Shown: one piece after another, positions 49,341-61,200 of the stretch
Layout: the number at the start of each line of letters is the position of its first letter
Position numbering within the stretch: position 1 is the stretch's first letter
Source of the DNA: Gnetum montanum
Lineage: Eukaryota > Streptophyta > Gnetopsida > Gnetales > Gnetaceae
DNA length: 64,000 bases
Reading direction: 5' to 3'
NCBI GenBank assembly: GCA_015680685.1
Contig: MNCI01004871.1
Span: forward strand, 1,321-65,320
Program-made: the position numbers and the translations under genes
The notes under the pieces: model-generated
Seen by the model: the letters and a program-made list of their open reading frames with translations, nothing else
Database searches by the model: none
Told to the model about the DNA's origin: nothing

Positions 49341-50710
49341 GCTAATCATATGGGGCCCTTAGTTCTTTTTCAATTTTTGTTTTACAACGTTTTTGTTTTA
49401 CACTTTATTTTTTTTACAAATTTCTTTAACTTTTCTACTTTTTGTTTTACAATTTCTTTAACTTTTCTCGTTTTTGTTTTTCAACATCGTTATACTTTTT
49501 TCATTTTGTGTGTGTGTGTGTGATCCACCCTGTAAGTTTGTCCCATAATAAGCGTTCTTCATGATGGTATGAACTTTTTTCATATTGATTGCTAATGTTT
49601 GGTTTTTACCTTTAAGTCACAATGTTGATACTAAGGTATGTTTCTTTTGATATGGCAGGCAATGAGACCACTTCATCTGTCCATCCACCTGTTTCTATGG
49701 TCTTTCTCAGCTTGGACATGTACAGTTCCCTTCTAATAAGAACTTTAATGAATCGGTGACTGGGTATTTCTCAAACTAAGCAAGGACTCAAGGGTTGAAA
49801 AGGGTGTGACTTCAATGGAACTCGATGCTTTTGTGTTGGTCATTCTCTTGGGTGCTTGAATGTTTCTTCTTGAGTTTTCTTGTCGTTTTGATGTTACCCA
49901 ATTATCGGAAGTTGAGACAATAAAAATAAAAAATCTTTGCATGGTGTGGTTCTCACGTATAAAAACACAAAATACAAAAAAAAAAAACCAAGTGAGAATT
50001 CAAAGCACACCCCTTAAACAGAATAAGTATTTAGGCTACAAGCACTGGTTATGGAACCAAAAGTGTTCCCTCTAACTAAGGCCCTTCTCGCTTCCCATTC
50101 TCTCCTTTGTTTCGTCGGAATGGTGGAGCTCTTAGAGCGTGCATTCTTGTTGCCCAAGTGGATGGTTTAACCGAATGCGTTGATGCGAAGTCACTAGATG
50201 TGATTAGTTTGAGGCCAGAGTTGGAATGAGATTTGCCAAGTCACATTAATCATCAAACACACAAGGGGTTGTACACCGCCTTGTTCTTGGGATTCCATTC
50301 CATTTTTCTTCTCTCCATCCTGCTCTCCATTGTTCACCTCATTGCTAGTTGTATCATTAGTGTATATATTTTGGTTGATGCATTGTTTTCTTTTTGGTAA
50401 ATTCTTGTGTTTAAGACTTTAACTCTTGTTCCAAATGACATTCCTAGGGCCCACGGACTCTTTGAATGTGGGTTTGTCAGGGCATTAAGGGCATGAGCCT
50501 GCTTTGGGGAGGATCCACTAACATTCCTATTTGGAGCTTTAGTTAAATTCTTTCCCTTAACATTTTGCAATTAATTTTATTTTGTTCATTTCCATTTTGA
50601 CATCCATTTCATCGATGCCATAGTTGTCCCTTTTTATCTATCTTTCTTACTCCTTTCCTTTCTCTATTCTACCACTACCAAAGGTTTGCAATTAGTCATG
50701 GGGGTACGAG
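49341..50710 (+). other. Element D: non-coding tail
   Basis: Homologous to tails of A and B (ATGGTGTGGTTCTCAC block at 49940, CCTGCTTTGGGGAGGATCC block at 50495). T-rich near 49370-49530. Ends with a first PPT-like sequence TTAGTCATGGGGGTA (50692-50706). Confidence 0.6.
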
Positions 50711-50913
50711 GCCTGATTTTTTCGATTTTCTCCTAGCCTCGAAATTTTTAATTTTCTTCCTAACCCCTACACCTTCAGTAGTCATCATTGACATATTCCC
50801 AGATCCATATTAGCCATACCACAACCTAGCCAATGAGTTTACACCAAAGCAAGGTATCAAATACATGATGATTCAATTACCCTTGCTAATATACAATTGT
50901 GTTGTGTGTGCAG

Positions 50914-51099
50914 ATGGCGGACATGCAAACAATGGATTGGATCTGGAGCAAACACTTGGAATGGAGCAGCGTTGAAGCAGCTATGCAAGGAGCAAGATCG
51001 ATGGCGCGCTTATGGATGGACAACGAAGGCGCAATCTTGGCGTCGGCAGCAGCAACACTTCTTTCTCTTTCTCTTTCTCAGCTGCCAACAAAGGCCTGA
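50914..51099 (+). CDS. Small open frame of 61 codons in the D tail, unknown
   Basis: ATG follows TTGTGTTGTGTGTGCAG, which resembles a 3' splice site; the frame is also open 15 bases upstream (ATG 50899). The product is Met/Ala/Trp/Ser-rich (starts MADMQTMDWIWSKHLEW) and ends in a hydrophobic stretch (ILASAAATLLSLSLSQLP). Its base composition is clearly richer in G+C than the surrounding tail. No family recognised. It could be a captured exon or the end of a lost envelope-like frame. No homologous frame was noticed in A or B. Confidence 0.3.
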   Translation: MADMQTMDWIWSKHLEWSSVEAAMQGARSMARLWMDNEGAILASAAATLLSLSLSQLPTKA

Positions 51100-51240
51100 T
51101 GTCATTGTAATAAGGTGTTCACCCTTGTTGTCATGAACACCAGTTTTGTAAAATCTTATAATAATGATCTATTCACATGTCATCCCATTAGTTCCATTTC
51201 CCTCAATAATTCCATACCTACCTGATATTATTGTAAGGAA

Positions 51241-51272
51241 CTCGAGGACGAGTTTTCATTTAGTCATGGGGG
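51241..51272 (+). promoter_or_regulatory. Element D: polypurine tract, cut by E
   Basis: CTCGAGGACGAGTTTTCATT then TAGTCATGGGGG; the next base is the first of E's LTR. In B and C the tract is followed directly by the 3' LTR. Confidence 0.85.
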
Positions 51273-53078
51273 TGTAACGACGGAAAACGTCAGTCGCTAG
51301 AAATACCGAACGAAAGTCTGTGTACACAGTTCTAACCCCGGATTCGCGCGAGGATCGTGCTAGAGAGAAATACAAATCCGAGGTGCCTTGAATGATCTTT
51401 TCGATCAGACAGGGACTTAATTAATCAGTAAAAGGTTTGGTAATAATTTCGATGGCAAAATGAAGATTCTTTATAAAACGATGCAATATTGTTAACCTCG
51501 AAAGCAATTGAATATAATGCAAATGATTTAGATAAGATTGCCAAATCCATCTAACTAGGGTGCAAGAGATCAGATTTGGTAGATAATACGATCACAAGAT
51601 CTAGGATTTAATTTATGAAAAAACAATATGTGTGATACAATGATTTCAGGCGGGCTTCAGTTTGGATGAAGCATATGCCAGTGACAAAAAAGTTATATAA
51701 AGATGAAACAAGCGAGGATCAATCTACCTTGATCTAGCCAATCTAGGCGCAAGGAAGTCAAACCTGTGGGAGAATATCCAGTAGCCGATTTTTTCTGATC
51801 AAGAATTCTTGTCAATCACCTCTGGCGTTCTCACGATTGCTGATTCTCTTTTGCTCTTTTGCCAACCTTGAAGAAAAAATTTGCCAACCCCTTTGATCTT
51901 TGTCAACTAGAGCATTTATAAGGTTAGGGTTAGGAGAAAAACGTGGTTTAAGTGACGTGTGTCCTGCACTCATAAAATGTCGTTGACTCAATGTGTTGTC
52001 ATTGAAGCTTGTGACACTATGCTGCGTAGCGCGTCGTAAACTACCCTCGTGCGGGCTTTGGCAACAGATTATCCTTTGATTATGCTGTGATACGCTAGAG
52101 AGTGTATTGTGGCGTATGAACTACTGATGTGCTTGTCGTTACTTGAATTATGCTGCATTACACTAAATTACACATCGTAGCATAATTCAGCGTAAAATAA
52201 CGAAACTGCAAAAGTTAAAGTGTTTTTGCCGCGCTTACTTTGTTTCTATCTTTTTCGGGGTTTTTACTACACTGCACTGCATAAAGCAGCATAATGGGCC
52301 CCTTAACCAGGAAAGAAAACCCGCTAAAATGCGTGTCATACTACAGACTATTTCTTAGGCCTTGAGATTTTTACTGGGCTGTCGAAGTCTTGCATGTTTG
52401 CCATCCTTGATGCTGCAATGGACTATCTTTGATATTACGCTGCATAATGTGATGTTACGCTATGTAGCGTAATACAACGTAATTTACCAAGAGTTAAGAT
52501 TTTCGAAACAGATAACTTGCGAAGTCGGAAGCTTTGCCGTCGTGCATCCGTCGCTTTGCTCCGTCCTTTGGAATTTACTTGTGCTGTGCTGCACAGCGTG
52601 GCAGGACAGACCTTCGGCTGAAAAGGAACTTGATGCACTGTGCGTTGTTGCAACACTTTGTCTGAATCATCGACCTTTAGCTGAACCGTCGAGGCCTCGA
52701 AATTTTCACGATGTTTCAATGGCCCCTCTTTGTTGACGTTTAGAGGACTCGCCCGAAAGACATCAACAAAGAATACGAAACACCGGAAAGGCAAAAGCGT
52801 TAACAACATCTGTTGGAGACTGCTCAAATGTCGTTTTGCCAAACTTAGAAGTATGAAGATGAAGGGTTATAAAGAAGGGATCTCACAAGAGTTAGAGATG
52901 GTAGGTTCGGGGAAGACTCAAATACATGAACATAAAGCTTCTCCGAACAAGTCATTACGTCCTTTCGCTAATGTGTTTATGAAAGGTTACATCGTTATAC
53001 TGCATATGGAGGGCTTGCAAGGACGAGTTATGTTACGCCTGCATGGCCTGGACGAGTTGTTTTACATCCATTTTGCCA
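51273..53078 (-). repeat. Element E: 3' LTR
   Basis: 1806 bp, ends TGTAACGACGG...TTTTGCCA in plus view (TGGCAAAA...CGTTACA in element sense). The right end is set by the pyrimidine tract 53082-53101, the left end by D's PPT. A TATAAAT candidate on the minus strand lies at about 51940-51930. The U3 half is rich in GCGTAA/TTACGC words, including the perfect palindrome TTACGCTATGTAGCGTAA (52455-52472). The partner LTR is outside the window, so the borders are inferred. Confidence 0.75.
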
Positions 53079-53081
53079 AAA

Positions 53082-53101
53082 CCCTCCCCCTTTTTTTTTC
53101 C
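53082..53101 (-). promoter_or_regulatory. Element E: polypurine tract
   Basis: Minus strand GGAAAAAAAAAGGGGGAGGG, three bases from the LTR start. Confidence 0.8.
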
Positions 53102-53890
53102 TATTTTTTTTAATATTGCATGCCACCAGGCGAGCTATGTTACGCCAGTTTGTGGGCATGATAATGCAAACGGATCGACTTAGTGCTCATGTTCTGTACA
53201 AGCGGGGAAGAAGGCAGGGTAAGGAAAGGGGGAAAACAAGGTAAGGTACCCAAGAGAGGTAGGGTTTACACTTTCAAGTGACAAGACGAGTTTGAGCAGC
53301 CACCTCCGAACACCATGACACCTCACCTCCCAATGAAAGTATTCCCGATCAATGCTGTCGTAACAAGTAACCTGCAAAACACAACATGGAACAGAAAGCC
53401 AAAAACAAACGTCCTGATCGCTAAGGAGGGAGGCTGTTGAAATAAGCGCCATCCAAAATGACAGGGAGAGTGTAGGCCCTTGAAGATGGGACCGCAGCAA
53501 GCAGCAAGAGTGCCAATGTTGATGCCGTGGTTCTGGTAATTGCCATCGAGAGCCAGATTCGTCTTGCTTGAAGGACCATGCAAAGAACATGTTAGACGAA
53601 TCTGCCAAGCCAAAATTTAGTGACGACAATGGATGGAGGCCGCTGAGGCTGCGAATGACCATAGTTTCTTCATGGCCCCAAGCAACGAAGTTGATCCTAG
53701 GAGGTGCAGCTACAAAGCGGTCATCATAGCAACATCTCCGAGGGGTTAGTAGTATGCCTTTCGACATGTCCAAGGAATCAGCAGAATCTCGGTGGGGTAA
53801 CGGCATTGTGTCTATCCCAACGCCTTACCCACTCCATCTGGTAGGGATGCAGTGCAAGAATGATCACACTCGCTTGCTTCATGGATGGCT
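53102..53890 (-). other. Element E: 3' region with a 208-codon open frame, unknown
   Basis: Between PPT and repeat array. A minus-strand frame (53806-53180) starts MPLPHRDSADSLDMSKG and runs 208 codons; it is rich in Leu, Ser, Cys and Trp and has no motif I know. A second minus frame overlaps it (53613-53323). Given that E has stops in every other gene, an unbroken frame is notable, but I cannot say it is coding. Confidence 0.3.
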
Positions 53891-53892
53891 TT

Positions 53893-54215
53893 GTTGATAG
53901 ATTCCAGTTTTAGGTCCTGGTTGATCGTTATTGCTAGTTTTAAGTCTCAGCAGACCATGGTCCCGGTTTAATGTCTGAGCATACTAGAATCTGCTATTTT
54001 TACGTCGTAGCGGACGATGGAAGGGCTAGTTTATGGTCGTAGCAGACCATGTTGTGGGTGTCAGTTTTATGTCGTGACTCAGGGACAAGTCTGTGCTGGT
54101 TTAGTGTTTCAGCAGACGTGTGCTTACCTTTGCTAGTTTAGCATCTTGGCGAACGCGTGCAAGAGCTACTAGTTTTACGTCGTAGCGACCGTTTGTTACC
54201 TGATTTTGAGCTTAA
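53893..54215. repeat. Hairpin minisatellite array 1
   Basis: About eight degenerate units of 30-40 bp with core CTAGTTTTA-x-GTC-N6-GACC. Stem arms vary together: GGTC/GACC (54034), CGTC/GACG (54003), TGTC/GACA (54070). It lies between the integrase end and the PPT, where Tat elements often carry tandem repeats. Confidence 0.75.
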
Positions 54216-54222
54216 TCGATGT

Positions 54223-57200
54223 TCAGATGTAATACCGCTTTAGGTACAGATGATTCACCGAATTTGGTAGTTTTTTGCCGTCGGTGTCTGCTAACTTGAA
54301 TGCTTCGTTGCCGTATGCGTCGATGACCAAGAAAGGGCCTTCCCAATTTGCAGCGAACTTGCCTACTGGTTCATGAATGGCCTTGAGAACTAAATCTCCT
54401 TTCTCGATCGATCGTTGATGCAGGTTGTATCGATGCTTCTATCTCTATTTGTCCTGATATCTCTCGATGGTGTCGAGCATCTGGATGTGTTTCTCCTCCA
54501 CTAAGTCTAAATCCACGATTCTAGACTCATTATGTTGAGTCTCATTTATAACCGTAGATAGGACCATCTGCAATGAGGGAACCTGTAATTCCAAGTGTAA
54601 CACTGCTTCTGATCCGTAGACCAGGTTATAGGGTGTCTTGTCTGTGGCTGTTCTGCACATCGTACGATACACCCATAGCACATAGAGGATTTTTTCATGC
54701 CACCACTTCTTATTACTGTCTAGCATTTTCTTGAGTAAATTGACGATCACCTTGTTTGTTTCCTCTACTTGACCATTTGCTTGCGGGTAATAAGGTGAAG
54801 AAAAAGATTGCCTAATATCAAGGTTATTGCAAAAAGATTTGGTTTCTGTGCTACTAAATTGTGGTCCGTTGTCAGTCACAATACTCGTAGAGAGTCCAAA
54901 TCTGGTCACAATATTGTCTAAGATGAAATGGCAAACCTGTCGAGATGTAATTTTTCGTAGGGGGATAGCCTCAACCCACTTTGTAAAATACTCAGTGGCG
55001 GTAATAATGAAGCTATGACCTACGGAAGATTTAGGCGAGATGGGGTCTATGATGTCCAATCCCCATCGTTGGAATGGCCAAGTCATTTGGGTAGTGTGTA
55101 GCTCAATTGGGGACACGTGCATTAGATTTGCATAACGCTGGCACGTGTCACACATCTTAACCTTGGCAAGGCAGTCTTTTTCCATGTACGACCAATAATA
55201 CCCTAAGCGTTTGATTTTAGCAGTCATTGCTCGCGGGGCTACATGTCCTTCGCACAGCCCTTCATGGACGTCGTTAACTATTCGTTGTGCTTGGTCACTG
55301 TTGACACAAGTAAGCAATACCCCAACGAAGGAGCATCTACAGAGAGTACTGTCTCTAAGGATGACGTATTGCCTAGCACGTTTGCACACTGCATCTTTTT
55401 GCGCATGTGTTAGCTCGTGCAATGGTTCGCCATGCAGAAGGTAAGTTTTAATGCTATCATACCATTCTGACATTCCTTCCACATTTAATGAGGAAATTTG
55501 CATCGCTTAAATGACAAGCTCTGTACATTCTATCATTAAAGCAGGCCAAGTGGCAAACAAACGTGGTGGCACGTTTAGTGCCAGTGTTGCTAGTGCATCA
55601 GCGACAGCGTTTTCGTTGCACGACACGTGTTGAGCATCGGTTGTCACGAATTGCTTCAGGAGATCTTTAGCCATATCGCAGTAGGGCTGTAGGTGCACAG
55701 CCTTGTAGGCGTAGACTCCTGTGATTTGATTAATTACCAGCATCGAATCACCTCGGATTGCCAGGTGTTGAACATCGAGTTCCCTGGCCATCAGCAATCC
55801 TCTAAGGAGCCCCTCATACTCTGTCACGTTGTTCGTACAAGGGAAGGTCAGGCGGTAAGCCGATGGATGCACATCCTTAGGAGAAAGCGTAATAACGGCG
55901 ACGGCACTGCCACCTCTAGTGGTTGAAGCTCCATCAAAATATAACGTCTCTTCAAGGCTTGTTGATACAGGGCTTAAACTATGTACATGTACATGTTTAT
56001 CCAGGAATTCTGGCTCTATTGTAGCTTGATCGTTAACCGGCAACATTGCTAATTGGTCAGCTATGGCCTGGCCTTTGGTGGATGACTGGCCAACATAATG
56101 TAAATCGAACTCAGCTGTGATAGCTTTCCAGCGAGCTATCCTACTACTTTCATACAAATTGTTGGAGATAGCCCGCAGAACGTTACTTTTAAAAATTATG
56201 TTGACCTGACTACGAAAAAGATAATGCCTACATTTTTTAAGTGCGAAAACTAATGCTAAACAGTTATGCTCCACTTCATTGTACCTTGTTTCGTACGTAA
56301 ATAGAGCATGACTGAGGTAATAGATAGGTGTTTCTGACCCATCGTTCTTGTTCTGGCAAAGTAACACAGCTATAGACACGTCTGAGTTAGCTAGATAAAT
56401 GTAGAAAGGCTAATCCCTTTGTGGCGGAAAGACTGTTGGTAAATATTGCAGCTCTTCTTTTAAGTTGTCAAATGTGCGCTGGCAGTCATCAATCCATTCA
56501 AAATTGACACCCTTCTTCAAAAGATGTTGCATGGGATGTAATTTATCTGTTAATTTTGAAATGAATCGTTTGATGAACTGAAGCCTACCCTGTAACCCAC
56601 GTAGTTCCTTGAGATTTGTTGGTGGCGTTGAATCAACGATGGCTTTAACCTTGTCGGGGTTGACTCGGATGCCAGTCTCTGATACCACAAACCCCAACAT
56701 GCGTCCGGTTTTGACTCCGAATAGGCATTTCTTTAGGTTAAGCCATAAGTCATGTTGGAGACATTGTTTAAGGACTAACTCCAAGTCTTCTGAATGATCT
56801 TCTAACTTTATAGACTTGACAACTATGTCATCTACGTAGTCGTTCAATCTTCCTAAGAGGTAATCACTAAAGATGTATGTCATGGCTTGTTGATACGTTG
56901 CTCCAGCGTTTTTTAACCCGAAAGGCATCATGGTGTAGCAGAAGGTCCCCTAGGGCGTCATGAATGTTGTGGTCAATTGGTGCTTTGGGTTAATACGAAT
57001 TTGATTATAGCCTGAAAAGCCATCCATAAAGGATAGAAGCGCATGACCAGCTGTTGTGTCAATCAGTTGGTTGATACTCGACAACGGGAAGTTGTCCTTA
57101 ATTGTAGCTTTGTTCAGATCCCAGAAGTCTATGCAGATGCATATGCCTCCCGTTTTCTTAAAGATAACTACAATGTTGGACACCCAATCTGAGTAATCAA

Positions 57201-57756
57201 CCGCATGGATGAAGCCAGTCTGATATAGCTTGGTGATTTCATCACGCACTACTAGCGCGATTTCCGGCTTAATCTTTCGTGCCTTCTATCTAATTGGTTT
57301 GATGCATGGGTCTAAGATTATGTTGTGTTGTATTAATCTCGAGTTTAGACCTGGCATGTCTTCATATGACCATGCGAATACAGCAGCGTTGTTTTGGAGC
57401 ACTTGGGTTATGTCACTTTGCATCCGTTGGTCTAGAAGGGAACTAACCCTAAGAGTTTTATTTTCACCCTTGTGCGTAACCACAGGGACCTCGCTAAGAG
57501 GGTCCTCGGTTACATCACCAGCCTCCAGGTCGAGTGTTTGGGCCAGATGTTCTGGCCAGTCTGGGGATGTTTCCAAAGTTACTATGGTTGCATCATAAAG
57601 GGAAGGGTCTGTTTCTATCAGCGTATGATTAAGTTGCATAATGATCTTCCCACACGACCCTATTAAGGCTAAGGGTGCGGATAAAGCTACGTCCATTTGC
57701 GAGTGATCTTGCAAAATCGTCAAAAACGGAAATTGTTACATCGTTTTTTCGTCAAT
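54223..57756 (-). pseudogene. pol: Element E: pol exon (RT, RNase H, second RNase H, integrase)
   Basis: A single 3.5-kb frame without any frameshift. RT (57600-56420): ICIDFWDLNKAT, FPLSSINQLID, FMDGFSGYNQI, MMPFGLKNAGATYQ, the intact YVDDIVVKS. RNase H (56380-56060), then a second, archaeal-type RNase H (55950-55580) with YFDGAS, TEYEGLL, RGDSMLVINQ and VADALA, all four acidic residues present. Integrase (55500-54223): KMCDTCQRYA, WGLDIIDP, VTDNGPQF, YYPQANGQVEETNK (DDE complete), C-terminus GDLVLKAI ... GKFAANWEGPF. Seven stops (57736, 57286, 56950, 56410, 55507, 54445, 54439), five TAG and two TAA, each one transition from Gln or Trp. Close to intact, hence young compared with A-D. Confidence 0.92.
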
Positions 57757-57805
57757 CTGTTAAATGATAAAATTTCGTTTTATGTCAAAATTGCGTGTTA
57801 GAGAA

Positions 57806-58030
57806 GTTTCCAGTTTAAGGTCTTAGTGGACCGTTACAAATGCACATAGCTTCTAAAAAGAAATGCCGAGCTAAGCGTGCCAGACACTAGCGTATGAAAT
57901 AAGATGAAAAGTGCAACGTGGCGCTTCTAGCGTATCGAAATGATTGGATTTGCATTTCGCACAAACGTAGTTGATGCGGCCGAATTACGGGGTCATAAGC
58001 ATGGCGTTAGTTTAGGGTCATTTCGAACTG
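57806..58030. repeat. Two single hairpin-repeat units
   Basis: CAGTTTAAGGTCTTAGTGGACC (about 57808-57829; stem GGTC/GACC) and TTAGTTTAGGGTCATTTCGAAC (about 58007; stem partly decayed). They belong to the arrays at 53893 and 62690. Confidence 0.65.
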
Positions 58031-58157
58031 TAACCTAAATGATATCTCCAACATTAATGCCCAGATCCTCGCGTTTTATGTCATACTAACACACGCGTTT
58101 TGGGAAAGTTCCACGTCGATCGGGCAAAAATAATCAATTGGTTTCAAGCATTTTGTT

Positions 58158-58163
58158 TATAAA
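58158..58163 (+). promoter_or_regulatory. TATA box candidate of the antisense gene
   Basis: TATAAA in GTTTATAAACCAG, 119 bp before the start codon 58282; that would give a 5' leader of about 90 bases. Confidence 0.45.
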
Positions 58164-58281
58164 CCAGTAGTTCATACCCAAAATAGGTTACCAATATCGC
58201 GAATTTGGACTTGGTTATAGCGGTAAGAGAGCGTGAGCAGACGATTTTTTGAGGATTTTGTTCAATTGCAACTTTGCAACA

Positions 58282-61200
58282 ATGGCACCTAAGGTTAAAG
58301 GAAAGAACACTAAGTTGGCCAGGATTGACGAGATGTAGGAAAGTTTGCAGCAGATTTCACAAGCCAGAGTAGAAGCTCTAGATGTTACTCTGCTTAACCG
58401 GTAAGTTGCTGTCCATCCCTTTCCGCCATTGTCATATTTGTTGCAGCGTCGTGGTTTGTATATTTTGGACTTATGTTGGTCAGGCACTAATGTCTATTTG
58501 TACGCACTGAATTATTGTTATGAAGGTTTAGGCGATAAGGAATAATGTTGTACAGAGATAATGTATAGCGTGTAGATGTAATGTAATCAGAGTTTTTGTA
58601 ATAATGATATATTGCATCGGAGTAATGCACAGTATTTGCTTTCACCGTCTTTGTCAGAGACAGACCTTGAGCTATTACAAGGGTTTAGGCGATTTTGGCT
58701 ATGCGCCTTCGGTATACGCTGTAATTTTTCAGGCATTGTGCGATCCCTAATGTGGCGTCACAAATATTCGTGCCTAGATTTTGTCTAACAGTAGTACATT
58801 TGTATCCTATAGTATTATGCTAAAGCCCGTCCTAATAATTTTGGACATCGTGGGTGTTCTGTGTTGCATTCATGTCCCCACGGCCAATGTTCCTCCTCCT
58901 CATGCTTGTCTAAAGGAGGAGGCGGTATGGTTCCGAAGAGGCACACGGGATTTTCTACAATTTTTGCTTCGCAATTACATCGTAATCGTTTGGTCGCATC
59001 TACCAGGCAATGAAGTTGTTGCTGTTTTAGAGATGCTATTGGTCGGTTCGATGCAGAGCATCTTAGCGTTTCTGTCAGACGGCGCGATTAAAACTATGCA
59101 GGTGCAAGACTGCAAATAGAACGTCAGGGGTTTAAGGCATTTAAATTGGATTTGGGAAATGCCCAGGTTTAACTATTATCATGCCTATAACACTCTGTTC
59201 GTGGCCCATCATCCCACAACTTATTTCCAGAATCCACTTGGTACCACGCATTACGCAGGCAGGTAAGATTCGCTTCATTTCGCTGTATTGTAATGCTAAC
59301 TACTGTTTAGATGCATATTGAGCGTAAAGAGTTGTTTGTGTTTCTGGCATAGGTTTTTTATCAATGAAAGCGGTCTTATGAACAATAATGATACATTGTC
59401 GTTGGTCGAGAGTGCTATAAGGGAGTTTACCTCTATCAACAACGTGCGGGCTGCTGTCATGAGACATCTGGCATTCGAGATCCCAGAATACCCTACCCAT
59501 TATGCCGACTTCTTTTCTAGGTGCAAGAAACTCGGATGGCTGGATAGGGAGTGGACTTTGGACCCTCCCCTTACCGTTGTAGATGTTCAAAGGAAAATCC
59601 CTTCATTTCCTTTACCTTTCGGGCCTGGTAAGCTTTGTGGTAATGATGAATTGGATCAATATTTGTCAATGTGTGATGATGATGTGAAATCATCTTGGTT
59701 CAACTATGGTTTCGTGTTAATAGTCAGGGAATCACGGGAAATTACAATCATGGCTTTCGGTCGCAGGGCCACCAGTCTCTTCTTCCGTTATGGTGACATA
59801 AAGGAGGCACAACATTGGCTCGACCACAGAGCGGCCCCAATTGTAGTAACCAATAACATTCGTGAAGCTGGACTGATGGACCTTTTCTTGGCCATAACCC
59901 CTGATGCTACTGCAGGTGAAATGTTGACCCTGGTCAACTCCTTTAGCGAGGGAGCCGAACGTCTCTACATACGCATACGTAATGTACACGTAAATTTTGA
60001 CATTAACGCTCAGCTGTTCGCTGATTTCTTTGGGGTCCCCTCCGACGATTTTCCCATAGATGAAAAGTTGAAGAGGAGCTCCAAACTTCATAAAGAGATC
60101 GAGGAGTAGCTGGAGGTTCAGAAAGAAACCAAGGGGATCCTTGGCGATAGGATTGTGTTGGAGGTGGCCCATACCATTTACCCCCTTTTTCGGGCCCGGG
60201 CCTTTCCTAAGACACTCTCGCAAGGGAGATTCCTCACCATCGAGCAGGCCTGAATTATGTGAGAGGTCTTAGAGGAGGGGACACGCTTCAATTGGGCGAG
60301 CTATTTTTCTGAAGGCTTGCGCGTTGAGATGGTCAAGCTTCGCCAAAAGCTTGAAAATCGTTTCAACGTGCATTTTGCCTTCTTCATAGCTTGCTTCCAG
60401 CATTTTGCCGAATTTATGGTGGTCCAGAGGAATGGGGTTTGGGTGCAACAAGATTGCACCCAGATTTCCAAACCATGGATCTCCCATATTTTCAGCACTA
60501 TCTTGTTGCAAGACCCTCTTGAGGGGATCAGGGAGTCATTGTCGGTAACGATTAGGAGTATGGCTGCACCTCGAACGCGGGGCCAAGACAGTGTGGGTGG
60601 AGTGCCCCCCTCTTACACCAGCGATGTGTCGAGGGGGAAGCGCATGGCTACTGAGATAGTGGATTTGTCAATGCCATGGAAAAGACCTCGTTTAAATGAG
60701 GGATCTACTGAGCCAGCGGGTGGTGTCGGGAAAAAGATGCAAATTAGGTTCCAACGGAGTATTCTTCTGAGCGGTAAGTGTTCAAATGTGTTAGTGGTTA
60801 TGATTTGCGTAGAGACTGTAGCGTAACATTTATTGAATAAAAGTGAAATCTTATGTTAACTAGTCATGTTGTATAACAGCGAGGAAAAAGGTTGTAGACC
60901 GGTTGACCCTTGAAATGGGGGCTATGGTCTTACGGCGTGGAGAAGGGGCCTCAGTCTCGGTAGAAGAGGCCCCAATTAATAAATAGAGGAGTGCATAGCC
61001 TCCTGCATGTGAAGAGGAAATAGCTGTGGAGGATGCCGAAGTCCTTTTGGCTGGAATTAACTGAGGTAAGTGGTTTGTTGCTTGATGTAGTGGTAGACCC
61101 TAGACAACTTCTACAGGTTATACTGGTTATCGTAATGTCTCAGTCATACCTTTTATTCTGCATAACAGGTGACCAGAGCGTGCCCTTAACAGCGGTGGCG

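Larger units (their letters stand above)
45089..51272 (+). mobile_element. Element D: gag-pro-only LTR element, nested in C gag
   Basis: Plus-strand order: 5' LTR 45089-45999, gag 46031-47940, Pro/Gln spacer, PR 48620-48960, PR-RT linker remnant to about 49290, tail, PPT 51262-51272. RT, RNase H and IN are missing as in A. Left flank CCACC (45084-45088) is the expected target duplication. Its 3' LTR is not in the window because E is inserted directly at the PPT. Confidence 0.85.

Noticed and set aside
59732-60223. 163-codon minus-strand frame opposite exon 3 of the antisense gene
   Set aside because: Shadow frame; exon 3 on the plus strand has splice-phase support and family-like motifs.
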